The position numbers were made by a program, and so were the translations under genes. Under the pieces are notes generated by a model. The model was not told the origin of the DNA. It did not search any database and saw nothing but the letters and a program-made list of their open reading frames with translations. Below, piece by piece: positions 37,425 to 44,480 of a stretch of DNA of 64,000 nt (position 1 is its first letter; each line of letters opens with the position of its first letter). Source of the stretch: Sphingobacterium sp. UGAL515B_05 (GTDB lineage: Bacteria > Bacteroidota > Bacteroidia > Sphingobacteriales > Sphingobacteriaceae); NCBI RefSeq assembly GCF_033097525.1, contig NZ_CP109907.1, forward strand, positions 1,612,001-1,676,000, read 5' to 3'.

Positions 37425-39671
37425 CTATTTTATATACCAATTGGTATCCTGAGAACCTCCGCTCAATGCCCAACTTTGAAATTTAGGATAGACTCCGGTT
37501 ATTTTTTTATATTCATTTGGATAAACAAAAGAAACAGGTATAGATAATCCCCACGGCTCGCCTTTTGATGATTTAAATGGATCGTTAGCCGAAAGCTGAC
37601 CTTTTGCAGTTTGATTCTCTACTAACGCTTTATTCATTTTATCGGTTGCTTTATATCCAACCAAATGGATTTCAGTACGCGAACTAACCTTATATCCGTT
37701 TGTAATGATAAAAGAGTTCAAATCAGCAAATGTGAAATTATCCAAAGGAGTATTAAACTCTATTGTAATCTCCGATTCAACAGGCTGAAAACTACCATTT
37801 TGTGTAGAAATGAATTGTGTATCTGAAATCCCAAATGCCTTATGCGCATCATCACATAATGTTACTACAGCATACTTTTGATTGGATTCGACACCGTTGG
37901 AGCCCAATGGCAAATTTTGTCCAACCAAATTCATATTTGTATATTTTACAGATTTCACATTGGTCGCCAATATGCCATCCAACTGAATAGCTGCAGCAAG
38001 TCTATTTTTGGCACCGACAGATCTAATTTTATTTACTAATTTTAGTTTAGTAATTTTATTCGCAGAATTTTGAACTTTTGTGATAGCCACATCCACCACA
38101 AAGTCATTCATATCATAGTCCCCGATTGATGGCCAATTATCTTCAAAAGCATACGAGTAAGTACCCAATTTGACTTCTGTAACGGTTTGATCATTTGGAT
38201 TACCGCCAGCTGCATTATTACCACCAGCATTACACGAAGTACCCGAAATTACAACTGTTGATTTATCATAAGGAACTAATTTGGCCGGACTATTGACCAC
38301 ATAATAAGTATTATATTGCTCATTGGCCGAATGATCTGAACAAGCAATTTCCAGGTTACCAGAATAGGTAATTGCCATATTTTGACCTTTTACATCCACT
38401 TTTTTTAAGCGGGCCAGTGCCTGACCAGAAGAAGGTCCTTGCATTGTACTTGCCTGACTATTAAATTTAGCTAATGTATTTACATCCAAAATTGCAGAAG
38501 CCGCCAAATTTATACTAGTACCACCGGCACTTAAGTTGTCGATGCTTAGCAATGATCCTGATGCAACTGAAATTTTAGCACCGTTTGTTGTCATCGTCTT
38601 GATATAGGTATGACATACAGCCTGTAATGTCGCATTTGTAAAATCGCCTTTATTTACATTCAATGTTCCCTCATTCCTAACCACAGTACCATCTGTGGTG
38701 CTAGTTAAAGTTTGGATTGTCGCCACACCATAGTTGTTAAAACTACCGTTAGTTATCACAGCTTCATTAACATCCAATGTCCCATAATTGATATAGAGCG
38801 AACTGTTTGTTGTTGTCATTTTAGACAAAGAGGCAGCCCCATAATTTTCAAACCTACCGTTGGTATTTTGGGTAACATGAGCTAACTGAATTGAACCAGA
38901 CTGCGCCACTATTAATGTATTATTACCCCCCAAATTGAATTCATTGCCTGTATTTTTCCATACCCCCTGAACATATATTTTCACATTACTCGAACCATTA
39001 TTGGCGTTAATGGTACCTGTAAATGTTACTCCAGATTTGATGACATATGATTTATTTGATTCAACATATATAGAACCATTACCATTTATTTCAACAGCAT
39101 CGCTAGGAACGACTACGGTTGCAGCTTCTGCAGTAGACGCTGCTGCCTTCAAGCCTCCACTGGCAAGCAAGGCAGACGATGTAGAGCCACGCAAAACACT
39201 CGCTTTGCTAGCTGTTGAAACTTGTGCACCATCGACGCTGATTGTATTTTGTTGTCCAACTTCAACCATACTGATTGCAGCAACACCCAGCGGAGAGGTT
39301 TCTCTCAAATAGATGTATTTCGCTACGGTTGGAATCATTAGCTTGCCAACGAAATCTTGGCCAGACTTTGCCTGTCCTGCAGCCAAAAGGTTCGCTCCGG
39401 CACCAAGTGCTGGATCATTATCAAAAATCTCCACCCGATAGAAGTATTTACCGCTAAATTTATCATCAACGGCAATACGCACATCTACAGCTCTCGCCGA
39501 ATTCCACATAAAATCAGTTGGAATACTACCCCCATCAGGAAACAAGGACAAAGAATCAGATCCTTTTTCGGTTTCGTTGTACAAATCTTTTACTTTTGAA
39601 CAACTTGCCCCGAAGAGCGTAATCCCTGCAAGACCCACCAAGAAGAGATTTAAGCTTTTTCTGTTATACAT
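37425..39671 (-). CDS. LruC-domain lipoprotein with beta-helix-like repeat region
   Basis: About 748 residues from the ATG at 39671 (an upstream TTG at 39698 is less likely). The lipobox ITLFGASC gives a lipidated Cys24. A repeat-rich middle region (about 190-440) has degenerate strands of the type NYGTLDVNEAVITNGSFNNYG, suggesting a beta-helix. The last 250 residues carry the LruC signature YAFEDNWPSIGDYDMNDFVVDV. LruC-domain proteins are surface proteins of unclear function found in Bacteroidota and Leptospira. It has its own promoter candidate and terminator. Confidence 0.82.
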   Translation of the reverse strand: MYNRKSLNLFLVGLAGITLFGASCSKVKDLYNETEKGSDSLSLFPDGGSIPTDFMWNSARAVDVRIAVDDKFSGKYFYRVEIFDNDPALGAGANLLAAGQAKSGQDFVGKLMIPTVAKYIYLRETSPLGVAAISMVEVGQQNTISVDGAQVSTASKASVLRGSTSSALLASGGLKAAASTAEAATVVVPSDAVEINGNGSIYVESNKSYVIKSGVTFTGTINANNGSSNVKIYVQGVWKNTGNEFNLGGNNTLIVAQSGSIQLAHVTQNTNGRFENYGAASLSKMTTTNSSLYINYGTLDVNEAVITNGSFNNYGVATIQTLTSTTDGTVVRNEGTLNVNKGDFTNATLQAVCHTYIKTMTTNGAKISVASGSLLSIDNLSAGGTSINLAASAILDVNTLAKFNSQASTMQGPSSGQALARLKKVDVKGQNMAITYSGNLEIACSDHSANEQYNTYYVVNSPAKLVPYDKSTVVISGTSCNAGGNNAAGGNPNDQTVTEVKLGTYSYAFEDNWPSIGDYDMNDFVVDVAITKVQNSANKITKLKLVNKIRSVGAKNRLAAAIQLDGILATNVKSVKYTNMNLVGQNLPLGSNGVESNQKYAVVTLCDDAHKAFGISDTQFISTQNGSFQPVESEITIEFNTPLDNFTFADLNSFIITNGYKVSSRTEIHLVGYKATDKMNKALVENQTAKGQLSANDPFKSSKGEPWGLSIPVSFVYPNEYKKITGVYPKFQSWALSGGSQDTNWYIK

Positions 39672-39772
39672 AATTAAATAATAATAGATCAATACCAAAC
39701 AGCCCCATCATAGATGTCACAGGACTTTAATACTTGGCTTTGTGAATAATATTAAGGCCGAACTGTTTAAAG

Positions 39773-39799
39773 CAAAGATATAACTAATTCCACTTACAA
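39773..39799 (-). promoter_or_regulatory. Candidate promoter of the LruC-domain gene
   Basis: On the minus strand TATCTTTG (39780-39773) matches TAnnTTTG exactly. A TTG at 39799-39797 lies 16 bases upstream as a possible -33 element. It would give a leader of about 95 bases. Confidence 0.45.
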
Positions 39800-39919
39800 T
39801 GGGATAAAATACACAACTACAGTATAAATCACAAATCTTGTAGCGCTTCAACTACAACGGAGCATAGCGAACTACAAATGAGAGTTAATAACTAACAAAA
39901 ATATATTTAACTATAAGGG

Positions 39920-40750
39920 TTATTTCTGCCACCTCTTTCGGTACTCGGTCGGCGTCAAGGTGGTTTCTTTCAAGAAAAAAGTACTGAAATTATTGACATC
40001 TGCATAACCAAGTTCCCAAGCAATCTGTTTGATGCTCATCGACGATTCAACGATAAGTTTCTTACTAACACGCAGCAATTCTTTAATGATAAGTTCTTTT
40101 GGCGTTGCTCCCAAAATTTCTTTCGTTAAGTTGGTTAATTTTTTATTTCCGACATGGAGTTGTTCGGCATAAAAGGCGACCTGCTTTTCTTCTTTTACAT
40201 GTTTTTTGATCAGTTCCTGAAAGAGTGTTATCAGTTTTGCATCAGCACCATGACACACTAATCCATTTGACGGCCTATCCTCAGCAGAAATTGCAGCAAG
40301 GAGCACAATCTGTTTAACGATATTATGCGCTAAATCGCGATAAATTGCCAGATTATAGTTCTGCTTAGAAAGCTTAAGTTGCATGCTTACAAATTCGTAA
40401 TAGCTTGCGTATTCTTCAGGAACACGCAGCACACGGTAGGTATATTCGTTTTTATTGAATGACTTAAAGTTATGCAGAAAAGCGGTATCTATCTCCGTAC
40501 GCGCAAAAAAACTTTCTGAAAAATAAATAATAAGAAACGATCGCTGTTCTTTTGGGTTAGCTTCAATTTTGATACCTCTTGGAATTAACACCAAACAGAA
40601 TTCTTCGATTTCTGTAACCTGATTATTGATCTCCACGCTACAGCCACCCTTTGACACAAAAAGAACAACATAATTTTCTTTTGCTGTTGCATCCGCAATT
40701 TCGGAAGGCTCCTGCGCTACACCAATGACCCGATGAACTCCAAATTCCAT
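39920..40750 (-). CDS. AraC family transcriptional regulator
   Basis: A 276-residue protein with a cupin-like N-terminal half (CSVEINNQVTEIEEFCLVLIPRG) and two HTH units at the C-terminus: YAEQLHVGNKKLTNLTKE and MSIKQIAWELGYADVNNFSTFF. It lies between the LruC-domain gene and the fimbrillin locus, so either may be a target. Its upstream region begins with a long imperfect hairpin (40773-40807). Confidence 0.93.
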   Translation of the reverse strand: MEFGVHRVIGVAQEPSEIADATAKENYVVLFVSKGGCSVEINNQVTEIEEFCLVLIPRGIKIEANPKEQRSFLIIYFSESFFARTEIDTAFLHNFKSFNKNEYTYRVLRVPEEYASYYEFVSMQLKLSKQNYNLAIYRDLAHNIVKQIVLLAAISAEDRPSNGLVCHGADAKLITLFQELIKKHVKEEKQVAFYAEQLHVGNKKLTNLTKEILGATPKELIIKELLRVSKKLIVESSMSIKQIAWELGYADVNNFSTFFLKETTLTPTEYRKRWQK

Positions 40751-40772
40751 ATTTTTATCTAATGCATATAAA

Positions 40773-40807
40773 GCCCGACAAGCATTTCATATTACTGAAA
40801 TACGGGC
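40773..40807. promoter_or_regulatory. Two-part hairpin just upstream of the AraC gene
   Basis: The outer arms GCCCG/CGGGC and inner arms ATTTCA/TGAAAT are separated by a small asymmetric bulge. It lies 23 bases before the AraC start codon, so it would be in the leader or be an autoregulatory operator. Confidence 0.35.
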
Positions 40808-40856
40808 AATTTAGGAAATAAAAACCAAACACAAAAAATTCATTTCCGAAGAAACC

Positions 40857-40967
40857 ATGCGTTTGCTATATGCTTTTTTAGAGCGCAACAGTAAAATCCG
40901 GACAATCTTTACAGAGGACGATCTTCAACTAATTTTGGGCACGATCAAATCTACCAATATTCTATAA
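40857..40967 (+). CDS. Possible 36-residue ORF or gene remnant
   Basis: ATG to TAA encodes a short polypeptide beginning MRLLYAFLERNSK and including IFTEDDLQLILGTIK. Its base composition is clearly richer in GC than the flanking AT-rich stretch, which suggests coding origin. The same frame is open for 14 codons before the ATG. I do not recognise it; it may be a remnant of a longer gene. Confidence 0.25.
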   Translation: MRLLYAFLERNSKIRTIFTEDDLQLILGTIKSTNIL

Positions 40968-41495
40968 GGGACACTAAATGAAATAGATTAAAATAGGTTG
41001 GCAAAACAAATATTAGAGAAATATCAATGCATAAACCTCAAAAAATCTTTTATTTTACAACAAAAAAATAATTTAGTTTAAACATCAGACATTTCCACAA
41101 TCTTCATCCCGAGACTAATAAGCCTGTTTTTTAACACTTCTTAACACAATAACATAAAGCAATAAAAGTTTAGTTGCAACTGCAATTTTCCTAAAATGAA
41201 ACAAAAGAAAATAATAAAATGAATTTAAATTTTAAAACAAAACAAACATCTTGTCTCTTTAAAATATAACACGACCATTTAAATATTGAAAATCAATAAA
41301 TAAATAAGACTAAAAAAGAGAAATAGAAGGATACTTAATGACTATAAAGAAATAAAAACGAGAAAAACACATATCACAACAGGAAATATATTTCCAAATA
41401 AATCTTAAAATTTTGAATAATTAGACCCTAAAAATAAATTGTTCAAACATATTAATTATAAAACAATAATTACACAATAAAAATATTTTGAAAAA
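40968..41495. other. Extremely AT-rich non-coding stretch
   Basis: More than 500 bases with almost no GC-rich triplets and no open frame of note. The only local structure is a short palindrome TTGCA-AC-TGCAA near 41174-41185. It may be a regulatory or curved-DNA region before the fimbrillin genes. I see no RNA gene. Confidence 0.4.
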
Positions 41496-41621
41496 ATGAT
41501 AAACAAAATAAAAGATGACTTGTTAATGAGAAAGATGGCAGGAAGAACGCCAGCTTCAATCGGTTTAAATCCAGTTTTAAGAGCAACAAAAGAGAATAAA
41601 CCGATACATCTTATAGAATAA
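41496..41621 (+). CDS. Possible 41-residue basic peptide gene
   Basis: ATG to TAA encodes a lysine/arginine-rich peptide that includes LLMRKMAGRTPASIGLNPVL. Composition and codon choice stand out from the AT-rich surroundings. No strong ribosome site is visible, as is common in this phylum. I do not recognise a family. It lies 339 bases before the short peptide gene at 41961 and could be a leader, a signalling peptide or a gene fragment. Confidence 0.3.
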   Translation: MINKIKDDLLMRKMAGRTPASIGLNPVLRATKENKPIHLIE

Positions 41622-41840
41622 TAACAATGAAGAAAGTTGTTTTATCACGAAATCAATAATAGTCTAAAAAAAAGTTTACAATTTTTTTTTGCACAAGTTG
41701 ATATTAAGTCGTAATATTACAATTCGATTCGGGAAAAGTATTACTAGCCGATAGCAAAATAAGTATTAACAATTAAATTAGGAATCAACAAACAGACAAA
41801 AAATTTAGGAGCACCTAAGTGATAACAGCAATATATTGCC

Positions 41841-41867
41841 TATACGCAAAGGCAAGCCGTTATACGC
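41841..41867. repeat. Direct repeat TATACGC, two copies 20 bases apart
   Basis: TATACGC occurs at 41841-41847 and 41861-41867, so the copies are two helical turns apart. They lie about 100 bases before the start codon at 41961, a plausible AraC-type binding arrangement. Confidence 0.35.
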
Positions 41868-41920
41868 TTAAGTATTTCTATCAAATAAATGAGGGTTAAA
41901 TTGTCCATTAAATTTAAACC

Positions 41921-41940
41921 CCATGCTGGTAACAGCATGG
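41921..41940 (+). promoter_or_regulatory. Perfect hairpin with GTAA tetraloop in the leader of the peptide-fimbrillin genes
   Basis: CCATGCTG-GTAA-CAGCATGG is an eight-base perfect stem closed by a GNRA-type tetraloop, ending 20 bases before the ATG at 41961. The neat geometry suggests an RNA element that controls translation or mRNA stability. No T-run follows, so it is not a typical terminator. Confidence 0.5.
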
Positions 41941-41960
41941 ATTATCCAAATAATATTATC

Positions 41961-42131
41961 ATGAATAAGAACGCAAAAAAAATGTACGTCGCTCCGTCCA
42001 TCAAGGAGCACGTAGTAGAGCTGGAGCAAGGCATTGCTGCTGGCTCGGGAACAGCAGGATCTTCTAGTCCTTCAGTGACAGACGTTGAAAGTGCCGACGG
42101 TGGCCAAGGTTGGGACAATAGTAGCTTTTAA
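41961..42131 (+). CDS. Short Bacteroidota peptide encoded before the fimbrillin gene
   Basis: 56 residues from the ATG at 41961 (an upstream frame to 41889 runs through the hairpin and is unlikely to be used). It starts with a short basic segment and KMYVAPSIKEHVVELEQGIAAGS, then a Ser/Gly/Thr-rich tail that ends GQGWDNSSF. From memory, short proteins with a YxAPxIxxxxVxLEQGIAAGS-like start accompany fimbrillin-type genes in this phylum, but I can name no function. There is no signal peptide. It is four bases before the fimbrillin gene, hence co-transcribed. Confidence 0.75.
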   Translation: MNKNAKKMYVAPSIKEHVVELEQGIAAGSGTAGSSSPSVTDVESADGGQGWDNSSF

Positions 42132-42135
42132 CATT

Positions 42136-43986
42136 ATGAAAAAGATCAACAATAATTTAGCAAATAAATTTGCTTTAGCTGCATTTTTAGCTTTAGGAAC
42201 ATTGGCTGTTACAACGAGCTGTAGCAAAAATAACAATCCCACCGAGGAAATTGCTCCAGATGGCAAAAATCAAGTAATTGTGCGCATTGCAGGACTCAAC
42301 GAAAATACAGAGAACATTTCAACTAAAGCGAGCAATACAAACAGTACCAAGGCCAGTGAAAATTTACTTAAATTGGTAGAAGGAGACGAATTTGACGCTA
42401 TCGTTGGGGTTACAAATAGCTCCTCTGCTTCATCCGGCTTGAAAGCTTCATCTGGATCACGCGCAGCAACTACTGCTTTAGCTGCAACAACAACGTATAG
42501 TCTCTATTTTTATAAGAAAAATCCTGACAACAGCTATTCTTTTGTCAAATCAGTGCCATTGACTGCTGGAGCAGTGGGTACTATTGATTTACAGAATGGT
42601 TCGTATAAATGGTTAGCAGTCTCGTACAACAATACTGATGTATTACCAATTGGTGCAACAGCAACTACGGTACCTACTACCACGACATTAGACTTAACTA
42701 AGGATGTGCTAATAGCATCTAGCACATCGGATTTAGTGATAAACAGTAATTCAGTTCCCTTAAACATCACTTTTAACCGCGTATTTTCAACTGTTACTGT
42801 CGAAGTAAATACTTTGGGTATGTTTGCACCGATGACCGCAAATCCAACAATAGCAGTAAGTTGCCCTAACGGTATTAAAACTAAAACAATCGATTTTAGC
42901 ACCGGGAATCTATCGTTGTCAAACGTATCAAATCTTAACCTGACTCAAGCAGATTTCACCGATGTTTCTCCAGTAGGAACTGATGCGTATCAAAAAGTTG
43001 CGACCTTTAAAACTGCAGAACAATCTGAATTAACGGTCAATGCGCAAATATCTCAACTTAAAATCAAAGTTGACGACGGCTCTACCCGCAATTTTGGTGC
43101 ATCCCTGTCAAATCAGAATATCAAAATTACGCCTTTAGGTGGTAAAAATCAACGCCTTTTAGTAGGCCTAGCAGAATCAGCACTTAATTACGGAACAGTA
43201 GGAGGCAGCACTGTACAATGGGGAAGATCAAATCTGTACTACCGAACAGGGGGAGCTCTGAATGCGACACCATATCGTTTCTACCATACTAACCCGAATC
43301 AACCTGACGCAAATGAAAGTTTCTTCTCATTCAAAGGTCATCTTCCACGCACTTTTGCAAGTACGGTTGCTGCAAATCAGAAAGATCCTTGTGCCCTGGT
43401 TTATCCTGCAGGTTTATGGAAAACCCCAACGTCCAACGAGGTTGGCGTACTAACTTCAAATAGCGGAGTTGTTGACGGATTATTGGGTGATATAATAGGG
43501 CTACTTCTTAAACCTGGAACACCTGGCGCAACAGCTGGTTCAAACTATATGGATTACACAGGAGGTACCGGTGTACAAGGCTCAGTTTATCCAACAGCGA
43601 CAAATAGGTTACGCTTTTACAACAACGGAGTAGCCACTCCTATCAGTATTGTAAGTGGCTTAGTTTCACTCAATTTCGGAAGCGGGGGCGTAGGTCAAAC
43701 TGCAGCGTTTTGGTCAAGCGACCAACTTCTAACCGGTGATCCGCTTCTTAGCCTACTACAAGCAGCAAGCGGAGCTGCATCTGTCGGCGCAACAAGTTAT
43801 ATCGGCGCAACCCGAACTAGCCTTGTCCTAGGAGATAAGGCAGTAGGAACAAAATCTGCAGGATTATTAAATATCAATGCTTTAGGCTTAGGTGTAATCG
43901 CATCAGATTTTATGAACGTACGTTGTACACGTAATGCCAGCTGGAACGGAAGTGCTCCGGGATATAATCCAATGCCAGCTTTGTAA
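42136..43986 (+). CDS. Fimbrillin-family surface lipoprotein
   Basis: 616 residues from the ATG at 42136. The signal peptide ends in LGTLAVTTSC with lipidated Cys29. The mature start (NQVIVRIAGLNEN) and the long beta-rich, Ser/Thr-rich body resemble fimbrillin-type (FimA/Mfa-like) subunits, which are exported as lipoproteins and assembled by strand exchange after protease cleavage. No typical Arg cleavage site was assigned with certainty. The C-terminal third contains LPRTFA and ALVYPAGLWKTPTSNEVGVL. No anchor or tip gene adjoins, so the subunit might rely on partners elsewhere or act alone. Confidence 0.75.
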   Translation: MKKINNNLANKFALAAFLALGTLAVTTSCSKNNNPTEEIAPDGKNQVIVRIAGLNENTENISTKASNTNSTKASENLLKLVEGDEFDAIVGVTNSSSASSGLKASSGSRAATTALAATTTYSLYFYKKNPDNSYSFVKSVPLTAGAVGTIDLQNGSYKWLAVSYNNTDVLPIGATATTVPTTTTLDLTKDVLIASSTSDLVINSNSVPLNITFNRVFSTVTVEVNTLGMFAPMTANPTIAVSCPNGIKTKTIDFSTGNLSLSNVSNLNLTQADFTDVSPVGTDAYQKVATFKTAEQSELTVNAQISQLKIKVDDGSTRNFGASLSNQNIKITPLGGKNQRLLVGLAESALNYGTVGGSTVQWGRSNLYYRTGGALNATPYRFYHTNPNQPDANESFFSFKGHLPRTFASTVAANQKDPCALVYPAGLWKTPTSNEVGVLTSNSGVVDGLLGDIIGLLLKPGTPGATAGSNYMDYTGGTGVQGSVYPTATNRLRFYNNGVATPISIVSGLVSLNFGSGGVGQTAAFWSSDQLLTGDPLLSLLQAASGAASVGATSYIGATRTSLVLGDKAVGTKSAGLLNINALGLGVIASDFMNVRCTRNASWNGSAPGYNPMPAL

Positions 43987-44167
43987 AAAGAAGCTTAGAG
44001 ACCGGCGCAAGTTAATGCTTATTTAATATATGCAAGTTTGACATTTGAAAACCGTAATAACCAGCTTTGGATTAGCATAATTTAGCACTCTGAAATATCA
44101 CTTAAAGAGGTTCACTACGCGAGAACAAACTAAAAATAGTAATAATTGAAGCTTAGGCAACCAAACG

Positions 44168-44199
44168 AAGACGGCTAGAAATTCTAGCCGTCTTTTTTT
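44168..44199 (+). terminator. Strong rho-independent terminator after the fimbrillin gene
   Basis: AAGACGGCTAGAA pairs with TTCTAGCCGTCTT around a single central base, and seven T follow. It lies about 180 bases past the fimbrillin stop. Confidence 0.85.
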
Positions 44200-44296
44200 A
44201 TGAATGTTGTAGCCCATCAACTACCGCGTCAATTTTTACACGATAATCGTAAATTTTTACCGGAGAATTTCAATAATATTTTTTTACATTTGGGCC

Positions 44297-44368
44297 ATCA
44301 AGTCATTTTTTTTGCGTTCGACTTGATAATATTAATGGATATAATGGGGCGAAGGCGTTCGCCCCATT
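44297..44368. terminator. Tandem hairpins between convergent fimbrillin and DUF4838 genes
   Basis: Two hairpins: ATCAAGTC/GACTTGAT (44297-44327) with a T-rich loop, and AATGGGGCGAA-GGCG-TTCGCCCCATT (44343-44368), an 11-base perfect stem. The second is followed by T-rich sequence on the plus strand and lies 112 bases past the DUF4838 stop on the minus strand. It probably ends the seven-gene operon or works in both directions. The rest of the 43987-44480 gap shows no credible gene. Confidence 0.6.
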
Positions 44369-44480
44369 TATTTTTATCCCCTTATAAACCTCATTAAAGC
44401 ACCAATTTCCTGATTTGATCTGATCTCAAATTCCAACCTTAAATTATTATGCGCGAAGCGGACTGACCTACCCGATTTAG

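Noticed and set aside
40968..41495. AT-rich stretch as a replication origin or CRISPR leader
   Set aside because: No iterated DnaA-like boxes, no regular repeats and no cas or replication genes nearby.
41889..41960. Longer start for the short peptide gene before fimbrillin
   Set aside because: It would translate through the perfect hairpin and give a prefix unlike the rest; the ATG at 41961 fits better.
44200..44397. Plus-strand frame of 65 residues between fimbrillin and DUF4838 genes
   Set aside because: It starts immediately after a strong terminator and runs through two hairpins; a chance frame is more likely.
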